The notes under the pieces are model-generated. The model had not been told where the DNA came from and made no database searches. It saw only the letters and a list, made by a program, of their open reading frames with translations. Source: Chitinophagaceae bacterium (GTDB taxonomy: Bacteria > Bacteroidota > Bacteroidia > Chitinophagales > Chitinophagaceae). From it: DNA of 64,000 bases. The stretch covers positions 26,353 to 90,352 of the forward strand of contig JACMLY010000079.1 in the NCBI GenBank assembly GCA_014379345.1, in the 5' to 3' direction. The translations under genes were made by a program, and so were the position numbers. Below, piece after piece: positions 43,312 through 52,627 of this stretch; positions within the stretch are counted from its first letter, which is position 1; the number at the start of each line of letters is the position of its first letter.

Positions 43312-44415
43312 TTAGTTTTCAATCACTTTTTTTACATTCAGGTCGTCATCAAATACTATAAACGAAGATTGATATCCTTTTTCAATTTTTCCCAGCTTGT
43401 ATGTTTCGCCTAATAATTTGGCGGGGTAAGTAGAAGCCATTCGCAAGGCTTCATCAAGAGGTATCCCTGCAAATCGGATCGCATTTTTTACGCACTGTAC
43501 CATTGTTAACGAAGATCCTGATAGAGTACCATCCGGTAAAGTATAACGGTCTCCTTTGAAAATATGTTTATACTCTCCCTCAGTGATCTGTGCAACAGCA
43601 TCGGTAATGAAAAATAATCTTTCTTTCATCACCTGTTTGCTAATGCGCACGGCCACATAATCAACATGAACCCCATCACAAACCAAACTGCTCATCACCC
43701 CAGGGTGATCGAAAATGGCACCAACCATGCCCGGTTCGCGATGTTGGAGGGGGGACATGGCATTGAACAAATGTGTAGCAACCGGAATACCTTTTCTGAA
43801 TCCATTGCTTGCCTGCTGGTAACTTGCATTGGTATGCCCTGCAGAAACGATGATATCCTGACCAAGCAGGAAATCTATAATTTCTTCATCACATATTTCA
43901 GGAGCAATAGTGATCATTTTTACCACCCCCGTTTTTCTATTGAGCAATTGTTGAACTTCTTCAAGGGCTGGCTTTTTAATATAACGTTCAACATGCGCTC
44001 CTTTTTTTGCAGGATTAAGATAAGGACCCTCGAGATGAAGACCCAGTACTCCTTTTCCTCCCTGGTCCCAATACTCCTGAACGGCATCGATCCCCTTGAA
44101 AAAATTTTCTATAGAATTGGTGGCCATCGTGATCATAAAATGAGTACAACCACCCGCAAGGCAATATTCGTAAGTAGACTGTAATGCACCGGTACTCAAT
44201 TCATGCGAAAACATTTTTCCATTCCCCCCATATATCTGGAGATCGATGAATGAAGGAGCCAGATTTAATCCTTCCAGGTCATGAATAGAATAGCCCGATG
44301 GGATTTCGGAGCGGGATACAATGTTTTCAATGGTGCCGTTGTTTGTGAGGACTGCCTTATCTGTTTCGATATCCTTCCCGGTAAAAATCCTTGCATTTAT
44401 AATTGCCTTCAGCAT
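43312..44415 (-). CDS. nagA: N-acetylglucosamine-6-phosphate deacetylase
   Basis: The 367-residue protein has the NagA motifs HLEGPYLNPAKKGAH, AGHTNASY and THLFNAMSPLQHREPG, with the metal- and substrate-binding Glu and His residues, and TDAV for the catalytic Asp. It removes acetate from GlcNAc-6-P in amino-sugar recycling. NagB is not adjacent. The next same-strand gene upstream begins 48 bp away. Confidence 0.93.
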   Translation of the reverse strand: MLKAIINARIFTGKDIETDKAVLTNNGTIENIVSRSEIPSGYSIHDLEGLNLAPSFIDLQIYGGNGKMFSHELSTGALQSTYEYCLAGGCTHFMITMATNSIENFFKGIDAVQEYWDQGGKGVLGLHLEGPYLNPAKKGAHVERYIKKPALEEVQQLLNRKTGVVKMITIAPEICDEEIIDFLLGQDIIVSAGHTNASYQQASNGFRKGIPVATHLFNAMSPLQHREPGMVGAIFDHPGVMSSLVCDGVHVDYVAVRISKQVMKERLFFITDAVAQITEGEYKHIFKGDRYTLPDGTLSGSSLTMVQCVKNAIRFAGIPLDEALRMASTYPAKLLGETYKLGKIEKGYQSSFIVFDDDLNVKKVIEN

Positions 44416-44463
44416 ATGTGTAGATTGGTTAGATTATGATTTATAGACTCAAATCAGCATCAA

Positions 44464-45294
44464 CTAACTCTTATTAGCGTCTAAAAAAAATCGATCCGCA
44501 TCCTTTAGAAAAGGAAGCCTGCTCCTTATTTCATCCAAATGTTGTTTCTGCAAAATGATCGTAAAAATATCTTCATCATGCGCTTTCGTATACATTGTCT
44601 CACCCATCGCATCCACAATCATGCTTTCCCCGCTATAGTAGATCTCATTTCCATCCTTTCCGGTGCGGTTAACTCCTACAACGTACGATTGGTTCTCAAT
44701 AGCCCTTGCCTGTAGCAGGGTTTTCCATGCATGCACACGCCGTTCGGGCCAGTTGGCTACATAGATCAATGCATCATACTCGGGTTCTGCATCACCGATT
44801 CCGTCTTCCGCTGGCAGATGCGCATATACAGCCTGCCGGCTCCATACAGGAAAACGAAGGTCATAGCAAACCTGTAAATTTATTTTCCATCCTTTTACCG
44901 AAACGATCAATCTTTTATGACCTGCAGCATAGTGCTTATGTTCCCCGGCGTAGGCAAACCGGTGACGTTTGTCGTAGTAACCGCATTCCCCATTCGGTTG
45001 CATCCAGATAAGACGGTTAAAATAATTTCCCTCATTCTCAATGATCACACTTCCGGTCAGGATTATTTTTTTTGCTGCGCTTACTCTTTTCATCCATTGT
45101 ACCGTTGTTCCGTCCATTTTTTCTGCCAGCAGTTCAGGCTTCATGCTAAAGCCCGTGCTGAACATTTCAGGTAGAACAACCACTTCCATTTTATCTCTTA
45201 TGGAACTGATCTTTTCTTCAAACATTCGGAGATTTGCCGCTTTATCTTCCCAATGAAGATTTGATTGAATAACAGTAATGTTAAGTGTAGACAT
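44464..45294 (-). CDS. Nitrilase-superfamily omega-amidase (YafV/Nit2-like)
   Basis: The start is set at the ATG at 45294 (MSTLNITVIQSNL), dropping 13 residues from the track. The Glu-Lys-Cys triad is visible: E43 in VVLPEMFSTGF, K109 in YYDKRHRF, and C143 in LQVCYDLRFP. At 276 residues it fits the omega-amidases that hydrolyse 2-oxoglutaramate or 2-oxosuccinamate, side products of transamination. Family assignment is firm, substrate by similarity. Confidence 0.87.
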   Translation of the reverse strand: MSTLNITVIQSNLHWEDKAANLRMFEEKISSIRDKMEVVVLPEMFSTGFSMKPELLAEKMDGTTVQWMKRVSAAKKIILTGSVIIENEGNYFNRLIWMQPNGECGYYDKRHRFAYAGEHKHYAAGHKRLIVSVKGWKINLQVCYDLRFPVWSRQAVYAHLPAEDGIGDAEPEYDALIYVANWPERRVHAWKTLLQARAIENQSYVVGVNRTGKDGNEIYYSGESMIVDAMGETMYTKAHDEDIFTIILQKQHLDEIRSRLPFLKDADRFFLDANKS

Positions 45295-45421
45295 GTGTTG
45301 GATTCTGTTCACGAAATTACCGGATTGCTGCATATATTTATCGCTGATGATAAACCGGGCTGCGTCAACACCATGTCTCCCTTATCCAGTTTCATATTTA
45401 CACATTCCCAAACCACCTTTC

Positions 45422-46021
45422 ATGAAGATTTATCTTATGATCTTTTCAATTAGTTTAATCTTATCGGTCACTATGATAAGATGCAGTATAGAGAAAGACA
45501 AAAAGCAAGCTACAGAAAGAAGTAAACAGGATCAGGACACCGTAAAGCAGGGTAAAAATGAAATTTCTCTTCCACAAACAGTAACCTTGAAGGAAACGCT
45601 TATTAATTCTAAAACAATTATTGATAATAAAAAGATATCGGCGTCAATAATTTTGAATGATAGGGAAATAACCCGGTTGGCACTTAAATCCATTGATTCA
45701 GCTGCATCCGATGCGGGGTTCAAATATCATCTCATTGATACATTGTTCTCCGGGCCGCAGATAAATATTTATTTAATCGGGCGAGAATACACGGAAGAAA
45801 ATATTCTTTGGGTGGCATCCTATGATCAAAATTCAAAGCTGATTGATCGTCTGATGGTTTATTATGATAACGCCGAAGGATTCTTGTCCATCGGATCTGT
45901 TATAAAAAATAACAGAATTTCAGTTCACACGCAAAATGAATATGCAGCTACCACCAATGAAGCTGATAAAAGCGAAGCATACTATTTTAATCAAGCCAAT
46001 AAGCTAATTAAACAACAATAG
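45422..46021 (+). CDS. Exported or lipid-anchored protein of unknown function
   Basis: The first 48 residues of the track ORF are antisense to the amidase start; the ATG at 45422 gives 199 residues. The N-terminus (KIYLMIFSISLILSVTMIRCS) is a signal segment with a weak lipobox at Cys21. The remainder contains a charged linker (KDKKQATERSKQDQD) and a C-terminal domain with VSYDQN-like strands. I do not recognise a family. The 188 bp to the next gene's start shows nothing else. Confidence 0.5.
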   Translation: MKIYLMIFSISLILSVTMIRCSIEKDKKQATERSKQDQDTVKQGKNEISLPQTVTLKETLINSKTIIDNKKISASIILNDREITRLALKSIDSAASDAGFKYHLIDTLFSGPQINIYLIGREYTEENILWVASYDQNSKLIDRLMVYYDNAEGFLSIGSVIKNNRISVHTQNEYAATTNEADKSEAYYFNQANKLIKQQ

Positions 46022-46209
46022 TTTTTCCGATACATAGTTCCATAATATTAGGAAAATAGTTAAACAAGTATCTGCCCTGTCGGGTAAGAGTTACTTTTCG
46101 TTGTCATTTTCTTCGGGAGAATGCAGGATAGATATCCGGAAATTAAAAGAATACAACGGGTAAGTATGCATAACTTCAGCTGTTGATTATTTCATTTTTA
46201 ATAAAGATT

Positions 46210-47205
46210 ATGCAAGTAGCTTTCTTCAGCACACATTCTTATGATAAAGAATATTTCGACAGGCTCAATGATGAAAAGCTTCATCAAATCACTTATTTCG
46301 AAGCTCCGCTTAACAGGGACACCGCTAATCTCACAAAGGGGTTTGATGCCATTTGTATTTTCGTAAACGATAAATTGGACAGCGAAACCATTGAAAAAAT
46401 TTTCATCAACGGGGTAAAACTGGTTGTCTTACGTTGCGCAGGATTTAATAATGTCGATTTAAACGCTGTTGCCGGAAGGAACATGAAAGTTTTAAGAGTT
46501 CCGTCATATTCTCCACAGGCGGTTGCAGAACATGCGGTAGCCCTGATATTAACCCTCAACCGAAAAACGCATAAGGCATATAACAGGATCAGGGAAAGTA
46601 ATTTTTCATTGGAAAAGCTGGTAGGATTCAATCTATCCGGTAAAACGGTGGGTGTTATTGGAACCGGCCAGATAGGGATCATGTTTTGTAATATCATGAT
46701 GGGTTTCGGATGCCGTATAGTGGCTCATGATCTATATGAATCTGATGAGTTGAAAGAAAAGGGAATTGTCTATAAGCCTTTGCCGGAACTGCTACACGAA
46801 TCGGATATTATTTCTCTTCACTGTCCGTTGACGCCGGAAACCATGCACCTGATCAGTAAGAATGCTATTGATCAGATGAAGAAAGGGGTGATGCTGATCA
46901 ATACCAGCAGGGGTGCGGTCATTAATACACCCGATGTTATTGAGGCATTGGCTGATGAAAAGATCGGTTACCTGGGGATCGATGTATATGAACAGGAAGC
47001 AAATCTTTTTTTCAGAGATCTTTCCGAAAGTATTATCAGGGATGATGTGATCACCAGGTTACTCACATTTCCCAATGTACTCATCACGGCACACCAGGGA
47101 TTTTTTACGAAAGAAGCTTTGGAGGAAATTACGATGACCACCTTGCAAAACCTGTCGGATTTTGAAAATGGAGTAAAATCTTTAAACGAGGTTGAAATAA
47201 AATAA
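46210..47205 (+). CDS. ldhA: D-lactate dehydrogenase (2-hydroxyacid dehydrogenase family)
   Basis: The ATG at 46210 (MQVAFFSTHSYDKEYF) gives 331 residues, the usual LdhA length; the track's first nine residues are extra. The NAD motif is GVIGTGQIGIMF. The catalytic Arg, Glu and His region appears in NTSRGAVIN, IDVYEQEANLFF and TAHQGFFTKEAL. It reduces pyruvate to D-lactate with NADH in fermentation. Downstream is a long inverted repeat. Confidence 0.9.
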   Translation: MQVAFFSTHSYDKEYFDRLNDEKLHQITYFEAPLNRDTANLTKGFDAICIFVNDKLDSETIEKIFINGVKLVVLRCAGFNNVDLNAVAGRNMKVLRVPSYSPQAVAEHAVALILTLNRKTHKAYNRIRESNFSLEKLVGFNLSGKTVGVIGTGQIGIMFCNIMMGFGCRIVAHDLYESDELKEKGIVYKPLPELLHESDIISLHCPLTPETMHLISKNAIDQMKKGVMLINTSRGAVINTPDVIEALADEKIGYLGIDVYEQEANLFFRDLSESIIRDDVITRLLTFPNVLITAHQGFFTKEALEEITMTTLQNLSDFENGVKSLNEVEIK

Positions 47206-47232
47206 TACAAGTACTTTTTAGGAACATTTCTG

Positions 47233-47487
47233 CATCTCAGGGACATACTTGCCTGTCATGCCGAGCCTGCCTGCCGGTAGGCAGGGGACGAGGCATCTTA
47301 GAGATATCCACCCGCAGCAAATTTCATATAATGCTTATCGCTAAACGGGTTAAACAGCCCTAGCCTAAATTCTTGACTGGGAAATTCAATAAGATTTTGA
47401 GATGTTCTATATTTTAAGTCTCTCAGATGCCTCGTACCCTGCCTACCGGCAGGCTCGGCATGACAGGCAAGTGTGTCTCTGAGATGG
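47233..47487. repeat. Long inverted repeat, about 64-bp arms around 127 bp (MITE-like)
   Basis: Left arm 47233-47298 and right arm 47426-47487 are near-perfect complements, differing by a 4-bp indel (an extra CTGC on the left) and a few substitutions. The cores contain TGTCATGCCGAGCCTGCC and ACGAGGCATCT. A third partial copy (ATCTGAGATGCCTC) lies at about 47519-47532. This accounts for the 339-bp gap between convergent ldhA and recX; no ORF is seen inside. Confidence 0.85.
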
Positions 47488-47544
47488 CTGGTGCCTTGGC
47501 GTCACGGGTAAGTGTGTATCTGAGATGCCTCTCATGATCAAATT

Positions 47545-48009
47545 CTATTTTTTTTCCTGCATCGAATCAATGGCTTCTTTTGCCAGGGAAGCCTCATACC
47601 CCTTCTGTAATAAATAATTCATTGTTTTTTGTTTTTTAACGAGAGGGTTTTTTTCAAATTTCAACGTCTTCCACTTAGCGGTGGTTAATTTTCGGAGGGT
47701 TTTTATATAATCCTCCTCACCAATTTCTTTCAATCCTTTTTTGATACAATATTCACTGATCTGTTTTTGTTTGAGTTCGTATTTGATCTTTACCCTTCCC
47801 CAATGTTTCATACGGAATTTGCCACCGGCAAACAATTGCGCGAATCGCTCTTCATTCAGGTAATTTTCTTCAATGAGTTGTGAAATAAGAAGTTCCACGT
47901 CTTTCTTCCAAAGGCCGAAAGAGTAAAGTTTTTCTTTTACTTCTGCATGACAGCGCTCCTGGTAGCCGCAATAGTGTTTTATTTTCTGTAAAGCCTTCTC
48001 TTTCGTCAC
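47545..48009 (-). CDS. recX: RecX-family regulatory protein
   Basis: The 154-residue protein starts at GTG. It has three helical RecX repeats: ALQKIKHYCGYQERCHAEVKEKL, LIEENYLNEERFA and the KHWGRVKIKYELKQKQIS segment typical of the family. RecX restrains RecA filament growth. RecA is not in the window. Confidence 0.87.
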   Translation of the reverse strand: MTKEKALQKIKHYCGYQERCHAEVKEKLYSFGLWKKDVELLISQLIEENYLNEERFAQLFAGGKFRMKHWGRVKIKYELKQKQISEYCIKKGLKEIGEEDYIKTLRKLTTAKWKTLKFEKNPLVKKQKTMNYLLQKGYEASLAKEAIDSMQEKK

Positions 48010-48081
48010 TGCGATGCTTGGAATTATATGATTGACATGATATTCTTGGCAAATAGTAACTATTCATGGAAACAAGCAAAT

Positions 48082-48144
48082 AAACCTATAAGGTATGTAT
48101 GAGTTATCTGAATTGCAGCAGTCTGTTGAAGACCTTATAGGTTT
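48082..48144. repeat. Dispersed palindromic repeat, copy 2 (AAACCTATAAGGT / ACCTTATAGGTTT)
   Basis: A perfect 13-bp inverted pair around 37 bp, upstream of recX and just past the 3' end of the serine-protease gene. It shares 19 identical bases and the overall layout with the copy at 25161-25225. Confidence 0.8.
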
Positions 48145-48155
48145 TTGGTTAGCGG

Positions 48156-49256
48156 TTACTCTTCCAACCTTGCTATACATCCGTATTCTGTTTTTAACAG
48201 GGTATTGTATTTGTCGGCATTTGTAAAAAGGTTTTGGAATATGGTGCTACCGCTTTCTTTGGAAAGATCAAGATCATAGAGAACGCACGAAAGAATGATA
48301 TTCTGGTTTACACAACTTAGCACAAGCCCATTGGTGCGAAAATTCTCTTCAAGTAAGAATGTATAGAGCGGTTTTATTTTGGTTGCATCCTGTGGCAACT
48401 GGCAGAGATAGGCATCCCCCGTTATGAAAAAATTTTCGGCATTATAAGAGATTTTGATCTTCGCGCTTCCTTCCTTGATCTCCCATCGGTTATTTCCTTC
48501 GCGGGATAATTTGATATCCTTGCCAAGATCTTTCAGAATTTCCTCAATCGTTTTTGCTACTCCGAGAGGCTGGGTTTCTTTTTCAGACAGCTCTGGCAAT
48601 TTTACTTCAGTACCACAAGCAGGGCAATATTTTTTAGATTCAATATTTGAAGCCAATACCAGAAAGTCGCAACTCGGGCATCTTGCAGCCTGAGTTCCCT
48701 TATGCGGGGCATACAAATTCAATGCGCCGACGAGGTAATTCACAGGCAAGGCAAAACCCAGGTTATCGCCTCCTTTGATAATAAAGGTATTCACCCCAAT
48801 CACTTCACCTTTTTCATTCACCAACGGACCACCGCTATTACCCGGATTGATGGCCGCGTCGATCTGGATGAATTTCATTCCCTGCCGGATGCGATCTACT
48901 TTCGAGATCACACCCTGTGTAGCGGTATAATTTAATCCATATGGGTGACCGATCGCAATGATCTCGTCTCCATCCTTGAGCTCTTCATAGTTTCCCAATT
49001 TTAGCTCCGGAAATGGAATCCCTTCAGGAGCCTGTATAAAAGCGAGATCGTGTTTTTTATCGAGATACCATACCCTCGCAAGCATCTTATGGAACGCCTT
49101 GCCTGTAGTGGCCACTTCGCCTGCGCTCCCTACAACATGCTCGTTCGTGACAATGATATCATATTGTTTTAGATAGAAGCCCGTGCCGGTACTCGATTTA
49201 GTGGCGATTTGAATGATGGCGGGCTGCAAATTTTCTATGATCTCCTGAAATTCCAT
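48156..49256 (-). CDS. HtrA-like serine protease with zinc ribbon and C-terminal chaperone-like domain
   Basis: Residues 1-185 are a trypsin-like domain with His40 (VTNEHVV), Asp70 (KHDLAFIQ) and Ser141 (NPGNSGGPL). No signal peptide or membrane helix is visible, so it is probably cytoplasmic. A zinc ribbon follows (CPSCDF and CPACGTE, about 193-215). In place of a PDZ domain comes a roughly 110-residue domain (about 250-350) whose spacing and residues match a region of the neighbouring protein, and which recalls YbjN/type III chaperone-like folds. The upstream gene ends 9 bp away, so the two form an operon. Confidence 0.8.
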   Translation of the reverse strand: MEFQEIIENLQPAIIQIATKSSTGTGFYLKQYDIIVTNEHVVGSAGEVATTGKAFHKMLARVWYLDKKHDLAFIQAPEGIPFPELKLGNYEELKDGDEIIAIGHPYGLNYTATQGVISKVDRIRQGMKFIQIDAAINPGNSGGPLVNEKGEVIGVNTFIIKGGDNLGFALPVNYLVGALNLYAPHKGTQAARCPSCDFLVLASNIESKKYCPACGTEVKLPELSEKETQPLGVAKTIEEILKDLGKDIKLSREGNNRWEIKEGSAKIKISYNAENFFITGDAYLCQLPQDATKIKPLYTFLLEENFRTNGLVLSCVNQNIILSCVLYDLDLSKESGSTIFQNLFTNADKYNTLLKTEYGCIARLEE

Positions 49257-49265
49257 AGGTTGGTT

Positions 49266-50579
49266 TTAAGCATCAAAGTTCATGTTACCTATTTCAGTGA
49301 TGTAGGTATGATTGAAAGATACCAGGCTATCATACCGGAGGTTTTTTACCTTGAGCTGTAGTTTCAGATATTTTTTCTTCCAGGCTTCTACGATCTCTTC
49401 AATTTCCTGTTCAATTCCTTCTTCATCAAAACGATTCAACAGGGGGTCGTACAATATTTCGGAATAACCAAGCGCCCTAAAATAATCTCCATAATTGACG
49501 TGCATGAATAAACGGAACAGATCGCTGAGAGGTTTAGGAAGACTGTATGAATACTGGCAAAAAGAAAATCCGTACTCCAATACCTTATTTGCAATGAAGG
49601 AATGATTATTATCCCGATACCAGACCATATTCAATGCGGCATTATTGACTGCATCCGCTACCGCTTTGTGATTTTGAGGACTTACTATAGAGAATACATG
49701 CTTTGAGCGAAACAGAAAGGGAAACACTTGTGCCTGTGATAGGTCCTGGATTTTTTTAAAGCCTTCGGTCATGCCATTGTTCTTATCTGTAATCGGCTTT
49801 TCATCCTTGCGATAATAGATGTCTACGATTTTTTCGAGGTCGTGCAGTAGTTTTCCCTCAGGTGTAAGCAGATAATCAATGCGAAAAGACAGTGACAGCA
49901 ACAGGTAGGCAATGCCGCCTGAAAACTTTTCGGCGTCAATTGTATTGATATAATCGAGAGTCTCTTTGATCCATGTATGAAGAAAGCTGTATTTCACCTC
50001 TTTCTCCGCTTCCGGAATAGGTATTACATGTTCTGTGTCCAACGGTTGCAGCAGGGTGAACTCATCTACCAGCAGGTCATCCTGCTTATCAGCCTTGGTA
50101 GCAAGTTCCTTCAATCCATAATAGAGTTTATTCGGATTGGCCGTTTTAATTTCACTGTCGAATCGCATGCATAACCTGTCGCCATCCAGGGCATACCGGC
50201 CGTAATACAGGTTAAAGTTCATTTCAAGCAGCCGCCGCATTACGGCCACACTGGGTTGCGGCATTCTTGCCAGGGTGACCTGGGCCTGCAAGAGTTTTTC
50301 ATTGAATTCGCCCCTGACTATTTTGGAACCCTGGTAAAAATGAAATCTTCCCTCTTTCTCATTTCTTTCGTAAACAATATTTTGTTGATCGTCATCACGC
50401 AGGTAATCAAAAAAAGCATCTAGGCTTTCGTGGAATTTTTGCTGTTTGAAGAGGTTATCGCCTTCAGTCCAACGATTTACTTTGTCTATGCTTTTATTAT
50501 TATCAGAATAGCGTCCGAAGGAAATGCCGGGAACAATTTTCTTTTTCTTGCGCCAGGCGAATAATTTATCAAACACCAT
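49266..50579 (-). CDS. Protein of unknown function sharing a domain with the adjacent protease
   Basis: This 437-residue cytoplasmic protein has no family I recognise. Residues about 75-165 align by eye with the C-terminal domain of the protease encoded 9 bp downstream. Shared points are YQGSKI/KEGSAKI, an NE or NA-E turn, LARMPQ/LCQLPQ, LLEMNF/LLEENF and a LCMRFD/LSCVLYD strand. The rest is largely helical, with a WTEGDNLFKQQKFHESLDAFF TPR-like start and several hydrophobic helices. Likely a partner or regulator of the protease (inference). Confidence 0.6.
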   Translation of the reverse strand: MVFDKLFAWRKKKKIVPGISFGRYSDNNKSIDKVNRWTEGDNLFKQQKFHESLDAFFDYLRDDDQQNIVYERNEKEGRFHFYQGSKIVRGEFNEKLLQAQVTLARMPQPSVAVMRRLLEMNFNLYYGRYALDGDRLCMRFDSEIKTANPNKLYYGLKELATKADKQDDLLVDEFTLLQPLDTEHVIPIPEAEKEVKYSFLHTWIKETLDYINTIDAEKFSGGIAYLLLSLSFRIDYLLTPEGKLLHDLEKIVDIYYRKDEKPITDKNNGMTEGFKKIQDLSQAQVFPFLFRSKHVFSIVSPQNHKAVADAVNNAALNMVWYRDNNHSFIANKVLEYGFSFCQYSYSLPKPLSDLFRLFMHVNYGDYFRALGYSEILYDPLLNRFDEEGIEQEIEEIVEAWKKKYLKLQLKVKNLRYDSLVSFNHTYITEIGNMNFDA

Positions 50580-50922
50580 AATAACATTTTTTAGGATCGG
50601 GCTTGGTCATGCACTTAAAAACCCCGAACTGGCTTATGACCGCAATCTAAAATAATACTAACCTTTGTTTTTAGAGCCAAATATCTCATAAACCGGCTTA
50701 TTGCCCAAACAATAAACGGGCAGATCGACCGAAACATATTCCCCATTTTGTGATTCGGATGTTCAAAAATTGGGCTTAACCGTATCATTCATAATTCTAT
50801 ATTTATCCCTTGAAAACTGATTTTTGAAAAGGTGGATTGTAAACAGGCTGAATTTGTTATCTCAAATGGTTCATTACTAAAATTCATGTAGGTTTGCTGA
50901 ATTCTACCACAATATTACCAGC
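50580..50922. other. Gene-free divergent region upstream of dnaN
   Basis: The 343 bp between the divergent unknown gene and dnaN contain no ORF of note, no heptad array and no strong hairpin. TAGGTTTG at 50889-50896 is a consensus -7 box 26 bp before the dnaN ATG, without a good -33 box. No DnaA-box cluster was seen, so there is no sign of an origin here. Confidence 0.5.
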
Positions 50923-52038
50923 ATGAAGTTTATCGTTTCGTCTTCTTCTTTATTGAAGCAACTCCAGCAGATCAGCGGTGTTATCAATGCCAATACGGTA
51001 TTGCCGATCCTGGAAGATTTTTTATTTGACGTGAACAAGAACAGGCTAACAGTGGTGGCAACAGATCTTGAAACAGTGATGAAGGTACAGATGGATATTG
51101 AAGCAAAGGATACCGGCCGGGTTTGCATCCCCGCCAAGATCCTGATTGATTCATTAAAGAATATCGCCGACCAGCCTCTCACATTTAATATTGATAAGAA
51201 TTTTGGCGTTGAGATCACCAGCGACAATGGAAAATATAAGGTGATGGGAGAAAATCCCGATAATTTCCCCAAGGAGCCTGTTGCTGATGATACCACTTCT
51301 TTTACTGTTTCGTCCTCAGCCCTTGTTACAGCGATCAATAAAACATTGTTTGCGGTCAGTACAGATGATTTGAGGCCTGCCATGACAGGCGTATTTTTCG
51401 AAATGGATAAAGAAGGATTGCAATTTGTGGCTACAGATGCCCATCGGTTGGTACGATACAAAAGAAGTGAAGTGAGTTGCCCGAAGAGTGATTCGATGAT
51501 CGTTCCTAAAAAACCTCTCAACTTATTAAAGTCTGCTCTGCCGGATAATGAAGACGAGCTAACCGTCAACTACAACAGCAATCACCTGTTTGTAATTCAT
51601 GGAACTACTCAAATGAGTTGCCGGCTGATCGATGCAAGGTTCCCGGATTACAAAGTTGTTATTCCTGCAGATAATCCGTATAAGCTTACAGTAAATAAAA
51701 ATGATTTCCAGAGTGCTCTGCGTAGGGTGAGTATTTTCAGTAACAAAAGCACGAACCAGGTTGTGCTGAATATAAGCGGAAGTGAACTGCAACTAGCTGC
51801 GCAGGATATTGACTTTTCTTTTGAAGGAACAGAACGAATGAAATGCCAATACAATGGCGAAGATCTGCAGATCGCTTTCAATGCAAAATTCCTGATCGAA
51901 ATGCTGCATGCAACGGACAGCGATGAGGTAACGATAGAACTTTCTACTTCAACTAAGGCAGGTATTATTAAGCCCAATGAACAGGATGAGAATGAGGAGC
52001 TGCTGATGTTGGTAATGCCGCTAATGTTGAATACATAA
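50923..52038 (+). CDS. dnaN: DNA polymerase III beta subunit (sliding clamp)
   Basis: The 371-residue product shows the three-domain clamp pattern: MKFIVSSSSLLKQLQQISGVI, LPILEDFLFDV, GVFFEMDKEGLQFVATDAHRL, and a C-terminal LMLVMPLMLN matching the usual clamp ending with a variant last strand. It tethers the replicative polymerase to DNA. It stands apart from dnaA, recF and gyrB, as is common in Bacteroidota. Confidence 0.96.
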   Translation: MKFIVSSSSLLKQLQQISGVINANTVLPILEDFLFDVNKNRLTVVATDLETVMKVQMDIEAKDTGRVCIPAKILIDSLKNIADQPLTFNIDKNFGVEITSDNGKYKVMGENPDNFPKEPVADDTTSFTVSSSALVTAINKTLFAVSTDDLRPAMTGVFFEMDKEGLQFVATDAHRLVRYKRSEVSCPKSDSMIVPKKPLNLLKSALPDNEDELTVNYNSNHLFVIHGTTQMSCRLIDARFPDYKVVIPADNPYKLTVNKNDFQSALRRVSIFSNKSTNQVVLNISGSELQLAAQDIDFSFEGTERMKCQYNGEDLQIAFNAKFLIEMLHATDSDEVTIELSTSTKAGIIKPNEQDENEELLMLVMPLMLNT

Positions 52039-52219
52039 CCGTGATACTTGCGATTTTTAGGATCGATGTGAAGCAGAATACTTGTTATTAGATAGACAGA
52101 CAAGAGAGTTTTTGCACTCGCAACACCTTCTAATTTATTAACTTTCCCAGCGATCTCACATATTCTTAAGATCTATGAATCTATAATCTCACAAATCCCC
52201 ATCAATTCCAAGCATCCCA

Positions 52220-52627
52220 GTGGTTTTTGTTCAGGTACGGTCATACGATAATTATATTCCCGCCCACATGATGTTGCAGCGGCTCGAAGAGGAAGGCATT
52301 AAGGGCTATCTCCAGGACGAATACACCGTAACAATAGATCCTATCTTAACGAATGCAATTGGAGGTATTAAATTGATGGTATATAAAGATCAACTGGAAC
52401 GTGCGATCCAACTCATCGAAAGCTTTGAACAGGCATATAAAGAAGCAGTTGTGTGCCCTCAGTGTCGGTCCACCAATGTTCTCTATATCACACAGCCTAA
52501 TAACGTAACCAACTGGTTTACTGCACTGGCAACCTGGATCTTTGGCAGTTATGCTATATCTGTTAAAAAGATCTACAAGTGTTCAGATTGTGGTTATGAA
52601 TCAACAACCCTGCCCGAAAATGCATGA
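52220..52627 (+). CDS. DUF2007-domain protein with zinc ribbon
   Basis: The gene starts at GTG 52220 (VVFVQVRSYDNYIPAHMM). The 135-residue protein combines an N-terminal DUF2007 signal-transducing-type domain (LQRLEEEGIKGYLQDE) with a zinc ribbon formed by CPQCRSTN and CSDCGYE around a hydrophobic insert. Function unknown. The 230-bp gap to the next gene holds no named element. Confidence 0.75.
   Translation: MVFVQVRSYDNYIPAHMMLQRLEEEGIKGYLQDEYTVTIDPILTNAIGGIKLMVYKDQLERAIQLIESFEQAYKEAVVCPQCRSTNVLYITQPNNVTNWFTALATWIFGSYAISVKKIYKCSDCGYESTTLPENA

Noticed and set aside
45278-45421. Extended N-terminus of the 45,422 gene
   Set aside because: The extra 48 residues overlap the start of the divergent amidase gene; the internal ATG is followed by a proper signal sequence.
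47233-47487. Insertion sequence
   Set aside because: Inverted arms are present, but the 127-bp interior has no transposase frame and no target duplication could be recognised.
50580-50922. Replication origin next to dnaN
   Set aside because: No cluster of TTATCCACA-like boxes and no dnaA gene; the flanking genes are unrelated to replication initiation.
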